Origin: Sorangium sp051521495
GTDB lineage: Bacteria; Myxococcota_A; Polyangia; Polyangiales; Polyangiaceae
Length of the DNA stretch: 64,000 bases
Assembly (NCBI RefSeq): GCF_051521495.1
Contig: NZ_CP150355.1
Location: forward strand, 9,486,001 to 9,550,000
Direction of reading: 5' to 3'
This document shows, in pieces, positions 24,247 through 34,559 of the stretch. Positions within the stretch are counted from its first letter, which is position 1. The number at the start of each line of letters is the position of its first letter. The notes below the pieces were generated by a model. It ran no database searches. It was not told where the DNA came from and saw only the letters and a list, made by a program, of their open reading frames with translations. The position numbers were made by a program, and so were the translations under genes.

Positions 24247-25542
24247 TCACTCGTCGACGATGGAGTTGACGATCCCGTCGAAGAACTCCGCGTTCCCGAC
24301 CGCGTCGAGCATCCGGTTCCAGCCGATGTCGTCGAACGGCGTCGGCAGGCCGTGGTTGGTCAAGATCACCCCGATCAGCTCGCGGCGGCGGTCGATCCAC
24401 AGGAAACACCCCGTGCCGCCCGCCTTGCCGTAAGAGCCCTTCGAGAGGCGCGACCCCCCGTTGGAGAAGCGATGGGTCGCGAGCTCGAAGCCATAGCCCT
24501 TGGGCGTCTTCAAGAGGTTCGACATCGGCGACACGTCGGTCTCCTCGGCCGTGACCACGGGCGTCTGGTTGCTCACCATGGCGGCGGCGGCGTTGCGGCT
24601 CAGGACGCGGACGCCGCCGTACCGGCCGCCGTTCAGGATCATCTGGCAGAACACCGCGATGTCCCTCGCCGTCGAGAAGGCGCCGTCGCAGCCGGCGATG
24701 CCGCCGAGCGCGTAATCCTGGTCGTCCTGCACCTCGCCGCGCACCACCCGGCCCCGGAGGTCGGAGTAGCCCGTCGCCGCGGTCCGCGAGATCAGCGCCG
24801 CCGACGGGTTGAAGGTCGTGTCGCGCATGCCGAGCGGGCCCCAGATGCGCGCCTTCGCGAAGGCGTCGAGATCCATGCCCGTGGCGACCTCGATCACCCG
24901 CCCGAGGAGGCGGTAGGTGAGATCGCTGTAGAGCACCTGCGTGCCAGTGGCGTATTCGAGCGGCGACTCCGCCATGCGCCGCCAGACGCTCTCGTCGTCC
25001 GGATCGTCGAGGAACTGGCTGTCCATCGGCAGGCCAGCCGTGTACCGGAGCATGTCGCACACCGTGATGGCCTGCTTGCCGTTGGCCGCGAACTCCGGGA
25101 TGAAGTCGGCCACCCGGTCGTTCATCCGCAGCACGCCGTCCTGCACGAGGATCATCGCCGACGTCGCCGTCGCGAGGACCTTGGTGATCGAGAGCAGGTC
25201 GAACAGGGTGTCGAGCGTGACCGGCTCGTCGGCGCCGCGGACCCGGCTGCCGAACGCCCGGTGCCCGATGATTTTCCCCTTCCGCGCGATCAGGGCGACC
25301 GCGCCCGGGAAGAGGCCGTCGTTCACGCGGCGCTGGACGCGCGCGAAGACGTCCTCGAGGCGCTCAGAGCACACGCCGACGCGCTCGGGCCGCCCAGGGG
25401 CGAGCTCCTCGTACGCCGTCTGCACGTGCGCCTCGGCCACCCGGATCGGCAGCACGGCCGGCGCGAGCGCGGCCGCCGCCACCGTACGGCCTAGTCCCTG
25501 GAGAAGGCGCCTGCGGTTGAAAGATCTATGCTCGGTGCACAT
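24247..25542 (-). CDS. Tat-exported serine hydrolase (beta-lactamase/class C-like)
   Basis: The protein has 431 residues. The N-terminus SFNRRRLLQGLGRTVAAAAL is a twin-arginine-type signal, implying folding before export. The serine beta-lactamase-related domain has SITK (S118, K121) and the tyrosine motif YSDLTYR, with a late HGLPTP segment; esterases, D-amino-peptidases and beta-lactamases share this fold. The family's usual YxN reads YSD here. The ATG at 25542 starts the recognisable signal, although the frame is open far upstream as a shadow of the regulator. It is divergent from the FHA/AAA/Fis gene, which could regulate it; the 312-bp spacer holds two dyads. Confidence 0.85.
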   Translation of the reverse strand: MCTEHRSFNRRRLLQGLGRTVAAAALAPAVLPIRVAEAHVQTAYEELAPGRPERVGVCSERLEDVFARVQRRVNDGLFPGAVALIARKGKIIGHRAFGSRVRGADEPVTLDTLFDLLSITKVLATATSAMILVQDGVLRMNDRVADFIPEFAANGKQAITVCDMLRYTAGLPMDSQFLDDPDDESVWRRMAESPLEYATGTQVLYSDLTYRLLGRVIEVATGMDLDAFAKARIWGPLGMRDTTFNPSAALISRTAATGYSDLRGRVVRGEVQDDQDYALGGIAGCDGAFSTARDIAVFCQMILNGGRYGGVRVLSRNAAAAMVSNQTPVVTAEETDVSPMSNLLKTPKGYGFELATHRFSNGGSRLSKGSYGKAGGTGCFLWIDRRRELIGVILTNHGLPTPFDDIGWNRMLDAVGNAEFFDGIVNSIVDE

Positions 25543-25734
25543 GATTGCTCCTGATGCGTGGGGGGGGCGGGCCGGGCCGCTGCTGAGCCCGCTCGGACGC
25601 GCGCCGCGCGCCGTCGCTCGAGGTCGCCATCGACGCTCGCGAGCGCCCGGTTTCCTGGATGAGCAGGAGGCGTGCCGCGCGGCGGCCCCAGCGGTTCGCG
25701 GCGCCGCCGCGCGAGAGCGCCGGCGATCGGTGCG

Positions 25735-25762
25735 CCGATCGTGCAGCCGCCTGCACGATCGG
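25735..25762. promoter_or_regulatory. perfect 12-bp-arm palindrome between divergent genes
   Basis: CCGATCGTGCAG-CCGC-CTGCACGATCGG: twelve perfectly paired bases each side of a 4-base loop. It lies between the serine hydrolase gene (left, minus) and the FHA/AAA/Fis regulator gene (right, plus). It could be a protein-binding dyad or a hairpin. Nearby (25793-25818) a second TGCACG ... CGTGCA pair shares the same half-site. Confidence 0.6.
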
Positions 25763-25854
25763 CCGCGCGATCGCCCGCGGGCTCCGGAGGATCTGCACGG
25801 AGTTGCATGATTCGTGCAAACCAACGCACGGGGACGCGCGGCGACGCGTAGGAT

Positions 25855-27549
<1,695 letters not shown>

Positions 27550-27755
27550 AGAGCCCGCGAAGGCGGGCGATGAGCCCGGTCCGAAACGCAGGCGAGGCGG
27601 CTGTTGCGCCCCTCTTCGCGCTCTGCGCCGCGCGGGGCCGCTCTTTCGACCCATGAACGAGGCGTCGCGACGCGCGCGGTCCCGCCCTATCGGTTCGCCG
27701 CGCCACCCTTCCTCGCGCAGCGATCCGGCTTCTTTTGCCTACGCGCCGCGACGGT

Positions 27756-28205
27756 TCAGGCCGAGGTTTTCGCGGGCTCCGACTCCGCGGTCCCCGGCTT
27801 CACGGGCTCGGTGAGGCGCTTGCCGAGCAGGACGAACAGCAGGATGAGCCCGACCGTGAGCAGGAGGTGGCCCACCCCCGCGATCCACGGCACGGCCTCC
27901 GGCACGTGGTGGCCGAGCACGGTCGCGATGCCGTGGACGCCCATCATGCTCACGGTGATCGCAACCCCCGCGTTGTAGAACCAGAAGAAGCACGTGAACA
28001 GCGTCGTCCCGGACAGCTGAAACTGCTTGTCGAGGGCGAGGACGATCAGGAAGCCCAGCATGCCCAGGGCGAGCAGGTGGGTGTGCATGAGGGCCAATTG
28101 GGTCTCGCCGGTGAAGCGATTGACCTTGGTGAACTCCCGGTAAAACAGCCCGGAGACCACGCCGACGATCATGTAGACGTGTGCTGCGTTGTACGACTTC
28201 CGCAT
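27756..28205 (-). CDS. DUF2871 integral membrane protein
   Basis: The protein has 149 residues with four hydrophobic helices and the conserved features of DUF2871: YNAAHVYMIVGVVSGLFYRE, THLLALGMLGF and a His-containing GHHVPEAVPWIAG. Spaced histidines within helices suggest cofactor or metal binding, but no function is established for the family. The ATG at 28205 is used because AAGGAG stands 12 bases upstream and family similarity begins with MRKSYN; longer starts lack similarity. It is located just left of the DUF4267 gene on the same strand with a 64-bp gap, so co-transcription is possible. Confidence 0.8.
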   Translation of the reverse strand: MRKSYNAAHVYMIVGVVSGLFYREFTKVNRFTGETQLALMHTHLLALGMLGFLIVLALDKQFQLSGTTLFTCFFWFYNAGVAITVSMMGVHGIATVLGHHVPEAVPWIAGVGHLLLTVGLILLFVLLGKRLTEPVKPGTAESEPAKTSA

Positions 28206-28269
28206 TTCGGCGCTCACTCCTTGTGATCGACCATCGCCCCGATGGGACTCCTTCAAGCGCTTGGTAGGG

Positions 28270-28686
28270 TCACGCACGGCGGCGGAGCTGCAGCACGCCG
28301 AGCGCGATGCAGAACACGGCGGTGCCCCAGTGGATCGCGAGGTAGCCCGGGTGAGCGCCGCGCCACGCGAGCACGATGGCTCCGTCGACGACGGGGATCA
28401 CGGAGCCGAGAAGCAGCGCGAGCGCCGCGGCGCGCCGCTCGCCAAGGAGCGCGAAGGCGATGAGCAAGACGCCGACGGAGAGGTCGCGCGCTCCCTTGGC
28501 GACAGCGTACGCGGCGAGTCCAGTGAGCGGCACGCCGAAGGCCGCAGCCGCGGTGCCGGGGACAACCAGGAAACGCGCGCCGATGAAGCACAGCGTGAGG
28601 CCGGTGAGCAGCGTGGCGATGCCCGCGCCGCCGAGGCGGCGCAACGGAAGGGACGAGGCGGAGGAAGCGATAGCGGCGTTGTTCAT
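28270..28686 (-). CDS. DUF4267 small membrane protein
   Basis: The protein has 138 residues from the ATG at 28686, with four predicted membrane helices (IATLLTGLTLCFIGARFLV; AYAVAKGARDLSVGVLLIAF; ALALLLGSVIPVVDGAIVLA; HWGTAVFCIALGVLQL). The motif KGARDLSVG is typical of DUF4267, a family of small inner-membrane proteins without known activity. Its start is 108 bp from the divergent AraC-type gene, a common arrangement in which the regulator controls the membrane protein. Confidence 0.75.
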   Translation of the reverse strand: MNNAAIASSASSLPLRRLGGAGIATLLTGLTLCFIGARFLVVPGTAAAAFGVPLTGLAAYAVAKGARDLSVGVLLIAFALLGERRAAALALLLGSVIPVVDGAIVLAWRGAHPGYLAIHWGTAVFCIALGVLQLRRRA

Positions 28687-28794
28687 GGGCTGGATGTAGC
28701 CCTCGGCGGACGCGCCCGCTACGGCCGACGCGCGCAACGAATGTCCCCAAACGCTCACGTTGCGAGCGCTCTGGATCATCGTTAGGCTCGCGCC

Positions 28795-29730
28795 ATGTAC
28801 CAGGATGACCCGCTATCGAGCCGATTTTTCATGGCAAAACTCTCGTCCGAGCTTGTCTGCCGGACCGCGATGCGAGGGGCTTGGGCGCTCGATCTTCCGG
28901 CACGTCCGATCCTGGTGCTGCACCACGTGACCGAGGGGAGCTGCGTGCTGCGCGCCGGGCGAGAGACTGTCTCGCTCTACCAGGGCGACGTGGCGCTGGT
29001 GCGACCGAACGTGGGGCACCGCGTCGACCACGGCGACGCGAGGGCGAAGCCCGTGCTCCTCGACCGGTGGCTCGAGGTCTCGCGAGAGGAGGACGGCGAG
29101 CGCGTGCTCGGCCGCGGCGCCACCACGGCGCGCGCGCTGTGCGGCGTGTTCCGGTTCGAGCACGACGCGCTTGCCCCCTTGCTGCAGGTCCTGCCGACGG
29201 TGATCCACGCCGGCGCGCGGGCCATCGAGGCGCGGCCCTCGTTTGCCGACGCGCTGGCGCGCCTGCGGAGCGAGCTGCACGAGATGCGCCTGGGGGCGGG
29301 GCTGGCTCGCCGTCGCTGGCTCGAGCTCATCCTCATCGAGCTCGTACGGCTGCTCGCCGACCGCGAGCCCGCGAAGCTCGCCGCGCTCGGCGCCACGCAG
29401 GACCCCGTCGTCGCCCGCGCGATCGCCGAGCTCGTGCACGACCCGGCGCGCGCGTGGGACGTCGACACCCTGGCGCGAACGGTGGGCGTCTCGCGCGCCA
29501 CGCTCGCCCGGCGGTTCCTCGAGACCACGGGCGCGCCGCCCATGGCGTACCGGGCGACGCTGCGCACCGAGCACGCGCGCCGCCTGCTCCGCGAGACGAC
29601 GCTGTCGAACCAGCAGATCGCCCACGCGGTCGGGTTCGCCACGGTGCAGGCGTTTCAGCGCGCGTTTCGGCGCGAGACCGGGGCGACGCCGTCGGCCGTC
29701 CGCGCGCAGCTGCGCGCCGCGCACGGCTAA
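28795..29730 (+). CDS. AraC-family transcriptional regulator with cupin sensor
   Basis: The protein has 311 residues. An N-terminal cupin-type sensor (VLHHVTEGSCVLRAG, YQGDVALVRPNVGHRV, about 20-120) is followed by a double helix-turn-helix at 210-305 (AWDVDTLARTVGVSRATLARRF and SNQQIAHAVGFATVQAFQRAF). This cupin_6/AraC arrangement is typical of regulators of a divergent neighbour; here that is DUF4267. The inducing compound cannot be read from sequence. The stop codon is immediately followed by a long palindrome that probably terminates transcription. Confidence 0.9.
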   Translation: MYQDDPLSSRFFMAKLSSELVCRTAMRGAWALDLPARPILVLHHVTEGSCVLRAGRETVSLYQGDVALVRPNVGHRVDHGDARAKPVLLDRWLEVSREEDGERVLGRGATTARALCGVFRFEHDALAPLLQVLPTVIHAGARAIEARPSFADALARLRSELHEMRLGAGLARRRWLELILIELVRLLADREPAKLAALGATQDPVVARAIAELVHDPARAWDVDTLARTVGVSRATLARRFLETTGAPPMAYRATLRTEHARRLLRETTLSNQQIAHAVGFATVQAFQRAFRRETGATPSAVRAQLRAAHG

Positions 29731-29835
29731 GAGCGACGGTCACCCGCTTCGGAGACGGGCCCACCTCGACGTTTTCGGTGCTCAGCGCACCGGAGTGCGC
29801 TTCCGCGCCGAAAACGCCGATCTGGGCCCGTCTCC
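29730..29835. repeat. 85-bp imperfect palindrome at a stop codon (dispersed 3'-end repeat, copy 1)
   Basis: GAGCGACGGTCACCCGCTTCGG follows the AraC stop codon directly and leads into an imperfect palindrome from 29751 to 29835, with arms (G)AGACGGGCCCA..TCG.CGTTTTCGG and their complement around the centre CCGGAG (about 29793). The first 60 bp (29730-29789) recur inverted at 45395-45454, again directly at a stop codon. Role inferred: terminator or mobile palindromic element. The rest of the gap to 29961 shows no gene. Confidence 0.8.
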
Positions 29836-29961
29836 TGTGCGGGAGACCGCCGCTCTGCTCTGCGCATAGCAGAGGTGGGCGGAAACCGCGGTAAATCACC
29901 GAGCAGGAACGTCGATCAGCTCGTGACGTCGATCGAATCGGCTCCGCGATGCCGACGGGAG

Positions 29962-32016
29962 TCAGATATTGATGCTTTGCGGAATCGCCGACGGCAGCAG
30001 CGTCGTGTACGGGGTCCTCACACGAAGCGCGTTCTTGCCGTTGATATCGTCCTCTATCCTCCGGAGCTCTCGCTGGAACGCTTGCAGTGCCTCCCCCACC
30101 TGCCGGAGCGCGAGCTCTCCGCCGTACTGGCCGAGAGTCGTATAATAGACGCCGCCGAGCCCGGTCGCGACCAGCTGCTGGAGCAGCCCCATCTGAAGCG
30201 GCGGAAGGACATCGAGGGGCTGCGTCGCAGGAGCGCCCTCCGTCGATGGGAACTCGGCATAGGCAGCGAACGGCATGGCAGGGGTATAGGCCATAATCGT
30301 GCGTTGTGGGAAATTCACCGCCGCGTGTTGCACGCTCGCCGTGAAGATCACCTGGGTCAAGAGCTTCGCGAGGTACTCCGCCGTCTCGATTTGCGGCGTC
30401 CCATTCACGACTTTGTCGCCGATGTCCTTGATCCTGCCCCCATCCTCCGAGGCGAGCTCCGCTATCCATGCTTGCAGCTCGTAGTCTTGGAGCACGTCGG
30501 CGCTGGTGGGATAATAAACGCCGACGTACGCCGTGACCCACGCGTGAATGGCGTTCCATAAGGCCAGGGCGTCGTCGCGGTAAGGATAATCGGGCAGCGC
30601 CGCGACGTCGTCGACACCCCGCTCGACCAGCGTGTCCGGGAAGAACATCCGGTTGTAACACGCGTTCTCGAACGCGTTCGCAGCGAGGAGCCGCGAGGAT
30701 TCGATGGTGCCTACGAGCAGCTGATCGACAGCTCCGCCATCGGCGACGAGCGTCGTCTGTGCCGCGTAATTGATGAACAGCGTACCCGAGAAATGCGGCG
30801 TGAGGAGCGCGAAGAGCGGATGCTTCGGATCGAGCTGCCGATACGTGGTGATCACGAACGGCTCCGTCAAGAGGTGCGTGAGACCGAGGTGGCTGACGAG
30901 CTCGTGGTAATTGGCGTCCGCCATATTAACGATAGTCTTGGCGATTTCCCACGGCGTCCCGCCGTCCGGGAAGAAGACCGGACCGCCGGGCGAGACTTGA
31001 ATCGCGAGCGGGCGCAGCGAGCGGCTTCCCGAGGCGGGGACCTCGAAGAGCGCTTTGGGCACATAGGGGTATTTCGGGGCGGGGTTCGTGCCCGGCCTGA
31101 GGATCGAGAGCGCGCTGTAATCCGCGATATACAAGGCGTTTCTGTTCTGGGCGTCCGCGATGTCCGCGGCGCGGGTGCCAAGCGAGAAGCCCTCGAGGTC
31201 CTCCGCCTTCACGCGGCGAATCATGACCGGGTTTGGTCCCGCGACGCGCATTTGGGCAAAGATCTCGTCGGTCTGGTAGACCCCCGTAGGCCAGGGGAGG
31301 GGCAGCGAGCGGAATTGTTCCTGATAATCGAACGTGTCGGTGGCGCGGCCGTAAATCCCCATGAGCTTACCCAGAAACTCTGCGATGATCTTGACGAGAT
31401 CATCGAGCCACGAAAGTACGCGCTGCTCGGCGGTCTCGGTGGACGCGGCGATGTCCTTCTCGACGAAAGCCGCGACGTCTCCGAGCAACGAGGGCCGCGC
31501 GGGGGGCGCGGGGAGCACGGGGAGCACGGGCGGGAACGAGGCCGGGTTCTTGATCGTGAAGCTGGCAAGTTTCGCGCGGGCTTCCTTGAGATCCTGACGG
31601 AAGCGCTCAGCGTCCGAGGTGAGCTCGTGCAGAACGAGAGGGACATCCTTCGGCGCGTCCTCGATATCGACCTCTACCCTGCTCGGCAGGGAAGGCGGCG
31701 GCGCCGAGGCCTTTGGCCTTTCGTGCTCGAGCTTCCCGACCTTCATCGGGATCTGGACGTCGAATTCGATCACGTTCGGGGCCACGATGTTCAAGAGATT
31801 TTCCCCGAGCGTGAGCGCCATCTCCCCGATGCCGAAGGCCCAAACCAGCGATAGCTCTATCGGGACGGGCGTCGCGGCCATGGGCAAGCCAGCAAGGGTG
31901 CTCGTGTTGTAGTCGAAGCGATAGTGCCCCTGCTGCTCCTTCAGCGTAGCACTTCGCTTGGCGCGATTCTCCGGAGTGTCGTTCTGAGGCAGGACGAGCA
32001 GTGTGAACGGATCCAT
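29962..32016 (-). CDS. bacterial lipoxygenase (non-haem iron fatty-acid dioxygenase)
   Basis: The protein has 684 residues. All five iron ligands of lipoxygenases can be placed: the His pair in NYHELVSHLGLTH (about 370-385), His and Asn in FTASVQHAAVNFPQ (about 560) and the free C-terminal isoleucine (SINI). Around them are the family's usual AKTIVNMADA segment before the first His and TIMAYTPAMP after the Asn. It inserts O2 into polyunsaturated fatty acids; Sorangium and Myxococcus lipids can contain such substrates. There is no signal peptide and the N-terminal PLAT domain of eukaryotic enzymes is absent. AGGGGAGG precedes the ATG. Confidence 0.95.
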   Translation of the reverse strand: MDPFTLLVLPQNDTPENRAKRSATLKEQQGHYRFDYNTSTLAGLPMAATPVPIELSLVWAFGIGEMALTLGENLLNIVAPNVIEFDVQIPMKVGKLEHERPKASAPPPSLPSRVEVDIEDAPKDVPLVLHELTSDAERFRQDLKEARAKLASFTIKNPASFPPVLPVLPAPPARPSLLGDVAAFVEKDIAASTETAEQRVLSWLDDLVKIIAEFLGKLMGIYGRATDTFDYQEQFRSLPLPWPTGVYQTDEIFAQMRVAGPNPVMIRRVKAEDLEGFSLGTRAADIADAQNRNALYIADYSALSILRPGTNPAPKYPYVPKALFEVPASGSRSLRPLAIQVSPGGPVFFPDGGTPWEIAKTIVNMADANYHELVSHLGLTHLLTEPFVITTYRQLDPKHPLFALLTPHFSGTLFINYAAQTTLVADGGAVDQLLVGTIESSRLLAANAFENACYNRMFFPDTLVERGVDDVAALPDYPYRDDALALWNAIHAWVTAYVGVYYPTSADVLQDYELQAWIAELASEDGGRIKDIGDKVVNGTPQIETAEYLAKLLTQVIFTASVQHAAVNFPQRTIMAYTPAMPFAAYAEFPSTEGAPATQPLDVLPPLQMGLLQQLVATGLGGVYYTTLGQYGGELALRQVGEALQAFQRELRRIEDDINGKNALRVRTPYTTLLPSAIPQSINI

Positions 32017-32152
32017 AGGACAGCCTCCCCTTCATGACCATCGCGCCCCCAGGCGAGGCGCCGATGACGGGAGATCTACACCTTTCCGAAGTCGGCGTGT
32101 GCGTTTTTTTCGTGAAGCTCAGGCCCTCAGGGAGGAAAGCGGATGCATAAAG

Positions 32153-32187
32153 GCCTTTCGTGATCCGGCCGGCTCGTCCGAGCCTCC
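32153..32187 (-). repeat. 35-bp transposon-end sequence (third copy)
   Basis: CCTTTCGTGATCCGGCCGGC and the following TCGTCCGAGCCTCC match, in inverse orientation, the left boundary of the two 385-bp repeats at 38984 and 42890. All three loci diverge right after AGCCTCC (GGAGGCT on the other strand), which marks it as a probable element end. Confidence 0.7.
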
Positions 32188-32245
32188 GTCAATCCGCCGG
32201 TCCGCCGCCCTCGTCGAGTTTCCCCGCGCCGCCATCGCCCGGGTC

Positions 32246-33772
32246 TCAGCCGCCCATCTCTCCGCCGCCCGCTCCGGCGCCCGCGTCTCCGCCGCCCGCT
32301 CCGGCGCCCGCGTCTCCGCCACCCGCTCCGACGCCGACGCCGACGCCGCAGTCCTGGGGATCGACGCAGGAGCCGCCGCAATCGATCTGGGGAAGCATGC
32401 AGAGCTGCGGCTGCTCGCGATTCCTCTCCAGATCCACCGGCAGGATCGCGAGGTGCTCGGTGAGCCAGGCGTCCAGAGCCTTGTATCGCTCCTCGTCGCC
32501 CGGGCGGAGCATGCCCTCGTCCGACAGCTGCTTGTAGATACCCTTCAGCGCCGCGTTCGGGTCCAGCGCCACGAACTCCTCGAGCACCTCCTCGCACGTC
32601 GCGATCGTGTCGGCCCAGCAGGCCGGCTCGCTCTGGCACCCGCGCGCCAGCGCGTTCGTGCCGGCCATCGTGGCGATCGGAAAGTAGTACTGCCCCAGGC
32701 TGACGTCGGTCGAGTATGGCAGATATTGGAACAGACCATCGGCCCGCTCGACCAGCACGACGTTGTTGCTGTTGTGGAGCGCGTCGTCTCCGGTGGCGAG
32801 CACCCACGACAGGCACTGGAACCGGTGGAAAGCCGGCCAGTCGATCCAGCCCGCGAGCGCGGCCTTGAAGCCTTCGCCACGCGGCGTCTCGGCGATCACC
32901 TTCTCGAGCTCCTTCGCGCGGGTATTGTCACACTCCTTGAGCTGGCAGTTCACTGGATCGTCGAAGACGCTCGCGCCGACCGGCTCCATGCCGTTCGGGG
33001 GCGGGGTGACGCCGCCCCCCGGGACGTCGACGGCAAAGTCTCCGGTGAACTCCCACATGTTGGTGCAGCCGCCGCCGAGCTTGTCCGCGAGGCGCGAGCA
33101 GAACGCCTTCTTGTAGCGCTCGACCACGATGTAGGGAATGGCCACCTCCGCGCCCCAGACGTTGCTCGATACCCAGGCGTAGTTGGCCAGGGGGGCCGGG
33201 TAATCGAGGCGAGCATAGAGGTCAAGCGTGAGGCGCTCGCGGAAGATGGTGCCGACCTGGGCGTTGTTGAAGCGCAGGTGCTCGAAGCCGCCGAGCCGTT
33301 GCTTCTCGACGAACTCGTCGGCGTCGATCTTGAGGTTGGCGAGGGTTTGCTTCGTCCAGGGCCGCCGCGTCGACTCGCCGGCGAGCCCCACCTGGACCTT
33401 GCCGTAGTCGGCCGTCTTGCCCTCGGCGCCGGCCGTCGTCACCCACAGGTGATCCACGAAGGTCGTGTCCTTCCCGATCGTCGTGTTCTCCCCGGTCGGT
33501 GAGTAGGGATCCCCGGCCGCCTCCTCCTCGCCGTATCCCCCCCCGAAGACGTTGACCCCTGCGTTCATGAACTCGAGCTGCTCTTCCGAGACGGCGAACC
33601 AGTAGCGGTTGCCGATGGTGCCGAACACGTCGAGCGCGAGCTCCGGCAGCGGACGATCTCCGCGAAGAGCTGCTCGGCGAGCTGCGCGCTCTCGCGCTCG
33701 GCGAGCAGCCAGCCAACGGTCATGCGACTGAACAGGTCGAGGACGACGTTGGCACAGAGGGGGAGAAGCCAT
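32246..33772 (-). pseudogene. CotH-kinase-type protein, 5' part separated by an IS3 fragment
   Basis: From ELALDVFGTIGNRYWF (about 33640) to the stop the frame encodes a CotH-like domain (spore-coat-kinase fold used by secreted protein kinases), with NLKIDADEFVEKQRLGGFEHLRFNNA, AWVSSNVWGAEVAIPYIVVE and a late LPYSTDVSLGQYYF; the C-terminus is a Gly/Ala repeat (GAGGGDA). The first 40 codons of the open frame are an out-of-frame reading of a transposase fragment, not protein. The true N-terminus is almost certainly the Cys-rich lipoprotein upstream, so the gene is split. Its ATG (33772) abuts the upstream TAA, so re-initiation could still express this half. Confidence 0.7.
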
Positions 33773-33774
33773 TT
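33649..33774 (-). mobile_element. internal IS3-type transposase (rve) fragment, 42 codons
   Basis: The minus-strand frame here reads KWLLPLCANVVLDLFSRMTV then GWLLAERESAQLAEQLFAEI, the core of an IS3-family OrfB integrase domain (around the second catalytic Asp, VLDLFSR). No IS ends, orfA or other transposase parts are present. It lies exactly between the Cys-rich and CotH halves, and its first codons supply the TAA that ends the Cys-rich frame. Confidence 0.75.
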
Positions 33775-34435
33775 ATTGGCAGATGCCATCGACGCACACC
33801 GACCGGTCGCCACACCACACGTCGCAGTCGCCACAGTGCTCGCCGTCGGAGCGCAGGTCGACGCACGACTCGCCGCACCTCACCTCCGGCGCGACGCAGT
33901 CGCACTCCCCGTCGTGGCACTCCTCGCCCTCGTCACACATGTCGCCGCAGCCGCAGTCCCCGTCGCTCCACTCCGGATCGACGCACTCGCCGTCGCAGCT
34001 TATCTGGGGAGGCGGGCATCCTTCCTCGCAGACGCCGTGACGGCAGAACTGGCCGCTCCCGCAGCGGATCCCGCAGGCCCCGCAGTTCTGCGGATCCGCG
34101 TCGAGGAAGGTGCAGACGCCGTTGCACATCCCGTCGCCTTCGCGGCAGACGCAGCGGCCCGCGCCGCAGAAGGCGCCGCCGGAGCAGACCACGCCGCATG
34201 CGCCGCAATTGGCGTTGTTCGTGGACAGGTCGACACAGCCGCCTTCGCACGCGGCCAGGGACGGAGCGCAGTCGGCGGCCCCGCCCCCGGCCCCCGGGTC
34301 GCCTGCTCCGCCGCCGGCGTCGGCGGGCACGATCACGTCGATGAGGGTGTCGCCGCACCCGAGGCCGGCCAGCTGGAAGAGCACAGGCAGCCAGGTGAGC
34401 GCGGCGAGGTGTCGTGGCGCGGTGCGGGCTCTCAT
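33773..34435 (-). CDS. Cys-rich lipoprotein, probably the N-terminal half of the split CotH gene
   Basis: The protein has 220 residues from the ATG at 34435 (an earlier GTG at 34507 is unlikely). The lipobox QLAGLGCG is followed by a Gly/Ala linker and repeated Cys units: CEGGCVDLSTNNANCGACG, CNGVCTFLDADPQNCGACG, CDGECVDPEWSDGDCGCG and CGESCVDLRSDGEHCGDC. Such repeats are frequent in myxobacterial surface lipoproteins, often in front of another domain. The frame stops at a TAA provided by an inserted IS3 fragment; the continuation is the CotH domain. A truncated, lipid-anchored Cys protein may still be made. Confidence 0.75.
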   Translation of the reverse strand: MRARTAPRHLAALTWLPVLFQLAGLGCGDTLIDVIVPADAGGGAGDPGAGGGAADCAPSLAACEGGCVDLSTNNANCGACGVVCSGGAFCGAGRCVCREGDGMCNGVCTFLDADPQNCGACGIRCGSGQFCRHGVCEEGCPPPQISCDGECVDPEWSDGDCGCGDMCDEGEECHDGECDCVAPEVRCGESCVDLRSDGEHCGDCDVWCGDRSVCVDGICQ

Positions 34436-34501
34436 GGCGGCTGATCCAGAGGAGACCGGGGCGCGGGAAAAAGGCTCACCTTTTTTGACCTTTTGCAACA
34501 G

Positions 34502-34519
34502 GCACACCTCGAGGTGTGC
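34502..34519. promoter_or_regulatory. 18-bp perfect palindrome upstream of the Cys-rich lipoprotein
   Basis: GCACACCTCGAGGTGTGC, a perfect palindrome 67-84 bp upstream of the lipoprotein ATG, beside an AT-rich run (CCTTTTTTGACCTTTTG). It could be an operator. No similar site was noticed elsewhere in the window. Confidence 0.5.
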
Positions 34520-34559
34520 GCGCCGTCCTCTGCCCGTGAGGGCGCCGCCGTCGCGCCCG

